15,101 nucleotides of DNA from CAZZCN01 sp964652975. GTDB taxonomy: Bacteria; Bacillota; Clostridia; Saccharofermentanales; UBA5734. Both the position numbers and the translations under genes were made by a program. Numbering within the stretch: the first letter of the stretch is position 1; every line of letters begins with the position of its first letter. The notes beneath the pieces were generated by a model, which worked only from the letters and a program-made list of their open reading frames with translations, searched no databases and was not told the DNA's origin. Location: positions 1 through 15,101 of the forward strand of contig CAZZCN010000065.1 of NCBI GenBank assembly GCA_964652975.1. The letters are read 5' to 3'. Positions 10,301-15,101 of this stretch are shown here, one piece after another.

Positions 10301-10574
10301 TAGTAGACCATTGCAGATTGGTGTTTCTGAATTTGAAGTATATGGTATTGAAGAAGGAAAAATACCGGATTATTATAAAGGGGATGCTACTATGGACGGG
10401 AAAATAACTATCAACGATTTGTTGGCAATTAAAAAACATTTGTTAGGAATTGAAAATTTAGCCGGAATGAATTATTTGGCCGCCAATGCTGATAAGTTAG
10501 ATGCGGTTGATATTTTTGACTTGGCTGCTATTAAAATGCACCTTTTAAAAATAAAAACATTAAACTTAGGATAG
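4395..10574 (+). CDS. Large secreted dockerin-bearing putative polysaccharide-degrading enzyme with discoidin and Ig-like modules
   Basis: 2059 residues from GTG 4395, with GGTGAG 5 bases upstream. A signal peptide (basic start, hydrophobic core about 10-24, cleavage after A31 in IYA-DSS) sends it outside. Modules in order: beta-rich region 32-315; helical region about 320-670 with the look of an (alpha/alpha) barrel, holding an E512-S-I-D-H516-Y-Y-Y cluster that could be catalytic; beta-sandwich-like region about 675-1145; Ig-like (Big2-type) 1144-1224; F5/8 type C (discoidin) 1229-1360; Ig-like 1361-1462; discoidin 1467-1595; three Big3-like Ig repeats about 1597-1841, the first and third ending in a similar V-T-Y-(N/K)-G-K motif; a diverged discoidin 1842-1990; dockerin 1991-2059. 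The barrel-plus-sandwich plan is typical of polysaccharide lyases (PL8, heparinase II/III type and others), but no family could be assigned with confidence, and a glycoside hydrolase is possible. It is followed after 45 bases by a surface protein with related discoidins. Confidence 0.75.
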   Translation: MIILKKYKRIVSLITVISILLTNLSPVSIYADSSSEVLYFNYYEAAGMSAFRDMWNVPVVASENGMTVSVSKSSNGTADSAVWSPSTRGAKNGSLVFDAVNRNLLVRFPGFSNEIVSLLAQGKNIDKIELVIPYRDTELWPEKYNDPAGLSFLGSQWADNKPNWHANISPLRKSWISDSITGPTYNAAINGNGYWKKYGAADTSEDRFDTVYNTEVSYGNPKGTVDITEMLTNSKYGSSLESRISNIEYSGFIINKEETYDMALHTSGYEWTTGRGHQGIIINAPKLKITVSQGSVVNLNNNLITPNYYTGGVPTAVVPSATEFLDLKNNYGFNKPASMSDWQWAKLVKLMNLDASAADICLPLTYDDYKKWIDDMLARPPRSWYGFDAATVLHKYLVYANALPAPVQEHLEKFWESWLMPDRASSEFVNGYTDSASTTAYYKSTLDWRGNSSMYRYYTNSMGTQNFNYTSTMSTLLGGKIIGDKTLIKEGTSGLENLLSKTWSWYDGTTQESIDHYYYSISMEAQKNLRDFSPTKYGKMLGQSSLEKSVEEISSLYHPKIKRFASPSGRTNASYLIATQDGLQGIIDSISKKDAYTDSNNTNGTITAENANNMKILGHDFSPALIAEQAKTSPWAAEWMSDVVDNKQLPFRSVEKYKMWGAYDSNPLYKRSYLGNNYLVSSLDVCNGNETVPVLAQWVRDDQDASSFTDIGTLLIRSGNNKTEFLDTQYHGTTTKNPNGIIGSQGLNLVTMQSDNKLISVASPTSYFEIPSGGLTVPDTIKSLQTSIGLLNFQTNPQWQIYVDNQLVTSYPYNVSYGQKITIKDGVSFIGIIPISATNLGRDKEVTIEKVTDFTEMQNSNGYVREALRINAYMFKNDSGVSKSSLSTTTVDEAYGGFVVEMGDSTEYSSFDQFKTKILGTTLTSSFNTSTKSAEISYTSGTSNLQAGVKTNLALSATSTSVFTNRKLNGTDISLASGIDRETDLAIQGTTGNLSKNGVTLKTGGSVSAEKNKMAYIMTTPDRNTFKTIHPFPEPVYFAVTESSGIEIKADKRVGLVNIEVNKSQNTVTIDYAAKDLVNMTNMATCMMLKGLSNPTIIYNGSTASYTTVNKNGTVWYVLQLDSSVSIPATLDPSVDVLTDFTEVSISGSTSSIAVNASVTPTKTATLNNLTTISPTYTYYTSNSSVATFTSGTIRGNSVGGAKVWVEATYNGKTVKSNELTVNVTGSVTSNIAYNKPAVMSEAVGWSHSANYAVDGSFSSYAQSASSKEWDLTVDSGGIYSVNKVVYTPDYSSYAKKYNIMLSTDNVNWVTVATNSNGNGKMETHTFASTNARFIRLDVTESFAEGNWGHSVLEFEAYGTLVQSVNKLSSVTLSAQNTSLCAFQSTALSLSGLMQQGNANLTNAKVNFFAEDLSYFIFDNNGGYTVTISPNKTVAASIKIWATVELDSVVITTNQITINISRLYPAGLMNLALDKPVTTSKTTYNGCEGKYAVDGISASKAQAAGDWYLTVDLGSLMGINNIKANILYTNNYDYYISISSDGTNFTQLASGTNRTTSTQQVNFATTNARYVRFYANAKDVTYGHGVSEIEIYGTQYSSTPELSSIQMYSIPGQTTFKYGENFNTIYGTIKATYSDASQAIIDLSTNLCSAPNMNIVGPQTITVTYNGKTTSYQISVLPESKILSGIEVAIKPDKITYNLDEAINLDGGILRLRYSDGTSVGSSIAKEMLYNYSLNQSGTKTIIVNYRGFECSFNVTVNAQNDARILQSISMLYFPKTEYVVGQFFKTENGQILASYNDNTTDVFDITSSMCSLPDLTTIGTKVVAVTYKGKLTNYTINVNAQPTSTNVALNSTVNFMQKDISGQYVISTEYWGPLSLAVDGTTSTSLKGKSGGWDLVLSFDKQYYIDTIKYFASYDFPQNFELWYSTSNTLPLSESAWIKTDFTYMSTNPVIFTNVYILAKHIKFRIIDSRPLQIGVSEFEVYGIEEGKIPDYYKGDATMDGKITINDLLAIKKHLLGIENLAGMNYLAANADKLDAVDIFDLAAIKMHLLKIKTLNLG
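5352..6405 (+). other. Probable helical-barrel catalytic domain of the secreted enzyme
   Basis: Residues about 320-670 are rich in amphipathic helices, Trp and Tyr (for example DWQWAKLVKLM, WSWYDG), as in (alpha/alpha) toroid carbohydrate enzymes. E512, D515, H516 and Y517-Y519 cluster after a Trp/Tyr-rich segment, and Asn/Tyr-rich stretches lie around residues 450-475. In PL8-type lyases Asn, His and Tyr do catalysis; the match here is by general look only. The domain boundary and class are inference. Confidence 0.45.
10380..10574 (+). other. C-terminal type I dockerin-like module
   Basis: Two about 22-residue repeats form a dockerin. The first begins G-D-A-T-M-D-G-K-I-T-I-N-D and is followed by LLAIKKHLLGI, a near-canonical calcium loop with Thr at position 3 where Asn is usual. 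The second (N-A-D-K-L-D-A-V-D-I-F-D, then LAAIKMHLLKI) keeps N1, D3 and D12 but has Leu at position 5, so it is degenerate. The putative recognition positions 10-11 are I-N and I-F, and the pair is not identical between repeats. Dockerins bind cohesins on scaffoldins or on cell-surface proteins; no cohesin is seen in this window. Confidence 0.85.
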
Positions 10575-10604
10575 ATTAAATTATACATATCTTGATTGTT
10601 TGAA

Positions 10605-10611
10605 AGAGGGG
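10605..10611 (+). promoter_or_regulatory. Ribosome binding site of the surface protein gene
   Basis: AGAGGGG lies 8 bases before ATG 10620. A TTG directly before it (10617) is also in frame but adds one residue only; ATG is preferred. The site sits in the 45-base gap after the dockerin gene, which shows no terminator. Confidence 0.7.
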
Positions 10612-10619
10612 TTTGATTG

Positions 10620-13600
10620 ATGAAAAATTTAAAGAAATTAATGGCAGGATTTCTAATTCTATCACTTCTGTCAGGGTTTGCTTCCTTTGTTGCGAGTGGA
10701 AATGATGTAAGCTCTACAAATTTGGCACTTAACAAAAAGGCATATGTACTTGATGGTAATATTTATGGCAGTGTTGACCCTGCTGTTGCAATTGACGGTG
10801 ACTGGAATAATAAACTGCAAGCAAGTGGGAACTGGACACTTGTTGTTGATATGCTAGAAGAATTTACTATTAATAAAGTTGTTTTTATGATTGGGCAGTC
10901 AATGCTTGATTATGAAATTCTGGGTTCTCTTGACAATGTTACATATACAACTCTTGTACCAAGAAAAAAAGATATTGGAATAAATTATGCCTTAACCACA
11001 AATTATTCATTTGATACGAATACACGTTATGTTAAATTAAAAGTTTATGCTTCCGACGTTACATATGGTCATATAATCTATGATTTTCAAGTTTTTAGAG
11101 ATGTAAAGCCTACTCCTGAAAAGGCTGAATTATCACTAGCACAAAATATTTTGTGGGCAGGTGATAAAACTGTTGCCACACCCTATTTAAAGGATGCAAA
11201 AAACGTTGCTATTCCAGTGCTTGAAACAGAGCGTCAGATTAAAACATCGGACCCTTTGGCAACAGTAACAAATGAAAATAATATCTATTATGTTTCAATT
11301 CCCGAGACCTTTACGGATAAAAAAGAAATAGAAATATGGGTTGTATATACTATTGATGGGAAAGTTATAGAAAGTGCACATCAAATAATTTACGCAGGGA
11401 AATATCCGAAAAATATAGCAATTGGTAAAATTGCAACAATGAATGCCCCATACGGTTGGGGACATATTGCAGATCATGCCATAGATGGCAATTTTTCCGA
11501 GACGTACGCACAAACAATTGATAATGTCCTTTGGAGCCTTAATGTTTATTTAAAGAAAACATATACAATATCCAAAATAACATATAAACCGGAATCGGGG
11601 TCTTATGCAAAAAGCTATGACATTTACATAACTACAGATTTGCTTAATTGGACAAAGGTAGCAACTAACGCTAATGCTACATATAGTAATTGGTCGTATG
11701 ATTTTGCAATACCTGTTGTTGCAAAAGCGGTGAGGGTTACTCATACATCTGTGGACACTTCAAAAAACTATGGCTGCTCCATTCGTGAGTTTGAAATTTA
11801 TGCAGAACCCACCTATCCGTCAGAGGCAGAAGAGATACCGGCTATGCCAATAAATATTGCAAAAAATAAAACTGCAATGATGTCTGCGGTTTCATTTCCC
11901 AATACGGATGCAGATAAAGCAGTTGACGGGGATTTAAACACTGCCGCTGAAGAAGACACCTCTAAGAATGCTAAACGCAATTATGATTTAATAGTAGATC
12001 TAGGTGTTTCAAGAGAATTTGAACAAGTGAATCTATTCATTGGTTCTAATAACGGACTTTTATATGATTTGTATTATTCTGATGATATGAATAACTGGAC
12101 TAAAATTGTTCTAAAAAACAATGGAAATATGACAACGAATTCTTCATATAATTTCATCGATAATCATATTAAAGCACAATATGTTAAATTATCAGTAAGA
12201 CCTACTCAAACAACACATTTTACAGTAAAGGAAATTGAAATTTTAGGTCCACCGAAAAAATTCAATGTCGAATTTGATGCAAACGGTGGAGAGAAATTGG
12301 GAGATATTCCTCTTATTCAAAATGGTTTGTATGAGGATTCAATTGTTCCTGTTCCGCAGGTTAAGCAAGACGGGTATCAACTGATTGGCTGGTACACCGA
12401 AATTGGTGGAGGAACAAAGGTAACCGTGCCCTTTAAAGCAAATGCAGATACAAAGGTTTATGCACGTTGGGCAAAGGGTGCAGGATATAAAAATATTGCA
12501 CGCAGCAAAAAGTCTTCCATTTCCACCGCTGTACAAAGTGGTTATGAAGCAACAAAAGCAATCGATGGTAATTACGATACAGCAGTAAAAATATTACCCC
12601 CTGCCAATGAAAGCACGCCATCAAACTTTATCATAGACCTTAGAGCAAAGTGCTATTCAGGAAGATTTGTTTTGACAACCAGTGGTGTTGACAGTATGGT
12701 GTACAGTATTTTTGTATCAAGCGACGGAGTCAATTATACCGAAATGATACCTGATTTAACTACAATTGGTAATGATATACTTGTTGAATATAATGAAACA
12801 CTCTTCAGATTCTTCAAATTCAGCATTACAGAGGCTACATTAAGTGCAGATTCAACTGCAATTATGATTTCCGAGCTTGAAATCTGGGGTGTTCCTAATA
12901 ATAATTACGAGGATATTTCTTCTTCTGTATCAACAAGCTCAAATTCAAATACATCAAGTCAAAATACAAACAGCGGTTCGTCTAGTAGCTCGGTTTCATC
13001 GGAAACATCAAGTCAAAATACAAACAGCGCTTCGTCTGTTAGTTCAGTTTCATCAGATGCTGGCGAAAGCTCTGCTTCGGCTGTTTCGTCAGACAACAGT
13101 AACATAAGCGATGATAGCAGCAGTTCAACATCTTCTTCACCGGATACGCAAATACCAAAGAACAGGCTTTTTAATACTTCAGCAAAAATCTATGTTACAG
13201 GAACAGATAATTTTATGAAGGGCGACAAGTTAGAGGTTGTAATTGTAAAGGATAAGATAAAACTGAAAAAAACAACTGATTTATTGGAGACCTATGGAAG
13301 CATTATTGGATTTTATGATATTTCTGTTACAAATAATGGAAAGAGTCTGGACAGAAAGGATTTCTATACTGTGCAGATAATGATTCCCGCGAAATTGAAG
13401 AAGGAACCGCTTGCAGTATATTATGTTGATTCCGATTTGAAGACCAAAACGGATATGAAGGCGAAGATAGTTGGGAATTTTATTCAATTTGAAACCAATC
13501 ATTTTTCTAACTATGTATTTATTAATCAGAATGAAAGAGTTATAATAGTGAATACATTCTCAAGAGTAGCACAAATTATAATGTTTATTTCACTTGGGAT

Positions 13601-13670
13601 ATTCATCTTATTGTTTCTTTTACAACTTGCAGTTATATTTTTGAAAAAGTCAAAAAGAAGTCCTGCATAG
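10620..13670 (+). CDS. Membrane-anchored surface protein with four discoidin-like domains and InlB B-type repeat
   Basis: 1016 residues from ATG 10620. Residues 1-27 form a signal peptide (KNLKKLMAGFLILSLLSG). Then come discoidin-like A about 31-160, a beta-rich Ig-like segment 165-260, discoidin-like B 261-397, discoidin-like C 408-544, a Listeria-Bacteroides / InlB B-type repeat 546-618 (FDANGG, then GWYTE and YARW), a diverged discoidin-like D 620-758, a Ser/Asn-rich stalk 765-842, a beta domain 846-970 ending in F-x-T-x-H-F-S-x-Y as in many Gram-positive surface proteins, and one membrane helix about 983-1008 followed by the short basic tail KKSKRSPA. There is no LPxTG motif, so the helix itself is the anchor, with the domains displayed outside. 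No catalytic domain is seen; glycan binding at the cell surface is the likely role. Position between a secreted enzyme and a sensor kinase supports involvement in the same substrate response. Confidence 0.8.
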   Translation: MKNLKKLMAGFLILSLLSGFASFVASGNDVSSTNLALNKKAYVLDGNIYGSVDPAVAIDGDWNNKLQASGNWTLVVDMLEEFTINKVVFMIGQSMLDYEILGSLDNVTYTTLVPRKKDIGINYALTTNYSFDTNTRYVKLKVYASDVTYGHIIYDFQVFRDVKPTPEKAELSLAQNILWAGDKTVATPYLKDAKNVAIPVLETERQIKTSDPLATVTNENNIYYVSIPETFTDKKEIEIWVVYTIDGKVIESAHQIIYAGKYPKNIAIGKIATMNAPYGWGHIADHAIDGNFSETYAQTIDNVLWSLNVYLKKTYTISKITYKPESGSYAKSYDIYITTDLLNWTKVATNANATYSNWSYDFAIPVVAKAVRVTHTSVDTSKNYGCSIREFEIYAEPTYPSEAEEIPAMPINIAKNKTAMMSAVSFPNTDADKAVDGDLNTAAEEDTSKNAKRNYDLIVDLGVSREFEQVNLFIGSNNGLLYDLYYSDDMNNWTKIVLKNNGNMTTNSSYNFIDNHIKAQYVKLSVRPTQTTHFTVKEIEILGPPKKFNVEFDANGGEKLGDIPLIQNGLYEDSIVPVPQVKQDGYQLIGWYTEIGGGTKVTVPFKANADTKVYARWAKGAGYKNIARSKKSSISTAVQSGYEATKAIDGNYDTAVKILPPANESTPSNFIIDLRAKCYSGRFVLTTSGVDSMVYSIFVSSDGVNYTEMIPDLTTIGNDILVEYNETLFRFFKFSITEATLSADSTAIMISELEIWGVPNNNYEDISSSVSTSSNSNTSSQNTNSGSSSSSVSSETSSQNTNSASSVSSVSSDAGESSASAVSSDNSNISDDSSSSTSSSPDTQIPKNRLFNTSAKIYVTGTDNFMKGDKLEVVIVKDKIKLKKTTDLLETYGSIIGFYDISVTNNGKSLDRKDFYTVQIMIPAKLKKEPLAVYYVDSDLKTKTDMKAKIVGNFIQFETNHFSNYVFINQNERVIIVNTFSRVAQIIMFISLGIFILLFLLQLAVIFLKKSKRSPA
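12951..13058 (+). repeat. Two-copy 54-base tandem repeat in the Ser-rich stalk
   Basis: Copies at 12951-13004 and 13005-13058 share the first 25 bases exactly and differ at a few positions later. They encode TSSQNTNSGSSSSSVSSE and TSSQNTNSASSVSSVSSD. The reading frame is kept (18 codons), so copy number could change stalk length without breaking the gene. The surrounding DNA up to about 13145 continues the Ser-rich low-complexity coding. Confidence 0.9.
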
Positions 13671-13701
13671 GAGGATTTGTTTTATACAACATTTTGAATT
13701 T

Positions 13702-13707
13702 GGGGGA
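13702..13707 (+). promoter_or_regulatory. Ribosome binding site of the sensor kinase gene
   Basis: GGGGGA lies 10 bases before ATG 13718. The frame is open further upstream with TTG codons at 13694 and 13700, but neither has a well-placed site. The ATG start puts a short cytosolic stretch before the first membrane helix, as usual for this family. Confidence 0.55.
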
Positions 13708-13717
13708 TAGAAAAGCT

Positions 13718-15101
13718 ATGCTGACAAAGGCGCTAAATTATATCCTTTACGATATGCCTCTCTATAGGAAAGTAGTCTTTTTGGTGCTTGTTTTATTTCT
13801 AATTCCTTATTTAACTTTTTCAATTATAATTTTTTATCAGTACAAAAACATAACTGATAACAGCATTATTGATAGCACTGTTTCTGTTGTTAATCAATTT
13901 CACGAAAGTGTTAATTTTAAAATAACCATGTATAATAATTTGTTGGAAAAAATCTCAATAGATAAAAAAATACACAGTATTTTAGCACTTGACAAAAACG
14001 AATATGAAAACAATATATTTGAGATCAGCAAGGGTTTATCCGATCAGATTAAATCTCTAACATATTTAAATATCCAATCGGGAATATATAGAATCACTAT
14101 ATATTCAGCCAACAATGACATTCTGCCAGATGGGAATAGCCTCAGTAATATGAATGAGGCAGGCAAGAAGGAATGGTATAATGAGAAAATTCTGGCACAG
14201 CCCTGCCAGTTTACCGAAAAGGATGTTTTTAACAATAAAAATCTTTTATGTTTCACTAGACCTATCGTAAGCACTGAGACCGGAAGCCTTTTAAAGGTTA
14301 TGGGATTTGTTAAGATTGATGTATATAGTGATTTTGTATTTAATGCTGATATTGAAATACTGCAATCAAAAAAGAATAATTTTGTAATTTTTAATGAAAA
14401 ATCAGAAATTATTTATCAGAATAATATTTTATCAAAAGATTTAACCACTGCGTTTGAGAATTTTAAAAATAATAATGGAAATGTTCTTAAACCCAAAGTT
14501 TCAGGTAAAAATATTTTTATTGATTTGCCTTTTGAGGAATTTAAGTTAAATGGAGTATTCCTATATAATTTTGAGAGTTTGCAAACCAGGGATATCTGGA
14601 TACAAATAATCATATTTGTCTTTATATTTATATTAGTTATGTTTTTGCTGTTTGTTTTTATTTTTAAAAAATATTCCGACAGAATCAGGAACATTTTAGA
14701 AAAGACAATGATAACAAAGGAAGGTAGATTTGTTACAGGAGAAAGTATAAAAGGAAGCGATGAAATATCTACACTTGATAATCATTTTTCTGAAATGATC
14801 AGTCAAATAAATCTTTTGATTGATCAAAATTATATTAAGACAATCCATGAAAGAGAAGCACAAATCAATGCACTTCAAAGCCAAATCAATCCGCATTTTC
14901 TTTTCAATACTTTGCAGATTATAGATGCGCTAGCCTTAGAGGATCGCTGTGCGGAAGTTTCTGAACTAATACAAAAATTGGGCGATATGTTTCGTTACAA
15001 CATTGATAAAAACAGTAATAAGTATGTAAAATTCTCTGAAGAATTAAATAGCATAAACAATTACTTTTATATCCTTAATGTTCGGTTTCCTGACAAATTT
15101 G
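13718..15101 (+). CDS. YesM-type sensor histidine kinase, partial (cut by window end)
   Basis: An open frame from ATG 13718 runs off the window after 461 codons. A first membrane helix spans about residues 19-40; an extracellular region about 42-290 has the look of a Cache sensor (YRITIYSANN, FTRPIVS, GFVKIDV); a second helix lies at about 294-316; a HAMP-like linker follows to about 380. Then comes the His_kinase (PF06580) box ALQSQINPHFLFNTL with the phosphoacceptor H393. The ATPase domain is beyond the window. Kinases of this class pair with AraC-type response regulators (YesN) and commonly control glycan or oligosaccharide genes in Clostridia and Bacilli; the partner should follow downstream. 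The gene starts 47 bases after the surface protein stop without a visible terminator, so co-transcription is plausible. The ligand is not known. Confidence 0.92.
   Translation, partial: MLTKALNYILYDMPLYRKVVFLVLVLFLIPYLTFSIIIFYQYKNITDNSIIDSTVSVVNQFHESVNFKITMYNNLLEKISIDKKIHSILALDKNEYENNIFEISKGLSDQIKSLTYLNIQSGIYRITIYSANNDILPDGNSLSNMNEAGKKEWYNEKILAQPCQFTEKDVFNNKNLLCFTRPIVSTETGSLLKVMGFVKIDVYSDFVFNADIEILQSKKNNFVIFNEKSEIIYQNNILSKDLTTAFENFKNNNGNVLKPKVSGKNIFIDLPFEEFKLNGVFLYNFESLQTRDIWIQIIIFVFIFILVMFLLFVFIFKKYSDRIRNILEKTMITKEGRFVTGESIKGSDEISTLDNHFSEMISQINLLIDQNYIKTIHEREAQINALQSQINPHFLFNTLQIIDALALEDRCAEVSELIQKLGDMFRYNIDKNSNKYVKFSEELNSINNYFYILNVRFPDKF

Noticed and set aside
13141..13670. Sortase (LPxTG) anchoring of the surface protein
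   Set aside because: No LPxTG-like motif precedes the C-terminal membrane helix; the helix plus a basic tail is the only anchor seen.
13677..13697. A tiny TTG-started reading frame after AGGAGG
   Set aside because: Only six codons, and just two bases between the Shine-Dalgarno sequence and the start; not a credible gene.
14416..14896. Minus-strand open stretches at the right end
   Set aside because: They overlap the sensor kinase frame, which has a clear H-box and membrane helices; they are low-complexity shadows.

Overview
This AT-rich window reads as an anaerobic low-GC Gram-positive bacterium of the Clostridia type. The pointers are strong GGAGG-like ribosome binding sites, TTG and GTG starts, a dockerin module, a membrane-anchored surface protein with a Ser-rich stalk, a Listeria-Bacteroides (InlB B-type) repeat and a YesM-type sensor kinase. 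All six genes lie on the + strand, and no RNA gene, CRISPR array, transposase or clear terminator was seen. The species cannot be named from the sequence.

Layout. (1) 35-4149 holds three closely spaced cytosolic redox genes: an Old Yellow Enzyme-type flavin oxidoreductase with an iron-sulfur cysteine cluster, a classical short-chain dehydrogenase/reductase, and a large fumarate-reductase-type FAD flavoprotein. (2) 4150-4394 is a 245-base spacer with a candidate promoter and short direct repeats. (3) 4395-10574 encodes a 2059-residue secreted multidomain protein. It has a signal peptide, an N-terminal beta-rich region, a probable helical-barrel catalytic domain followed by a beta-sandwich region (the plan of many polysaccharide lyases), an Ig-like/discoidin array and a C-terminal dockerin. 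(4) 10620-13670 encodes a 1016-residue surface protein with four discoidin-like domains, a Ser-rich stalk and one C-terminal membrane helix. (5) 13718 to the window end is the first 461 codons of a YesM-type sensor histidine kinase.

Working model (inference): this is part of a Gram-positive glycan-use locus. The secreted enzyme cuts a complex polysaccharide, the surface protein displays matching binding domains at the membrane, the kinase senses an extracellular signal, and the redox trio processes an unusual product or a non-sugar part of the substrate inside the cell. Transporters, the response regulator and other hydrolases would lie outside the window. The most unusual points are the pairing of a reductive flavoenzyme trio with a glycan enzyme, the unassigned catalytic domain, and the matched discoidin pairs shared by the enzyme and the surface protein.
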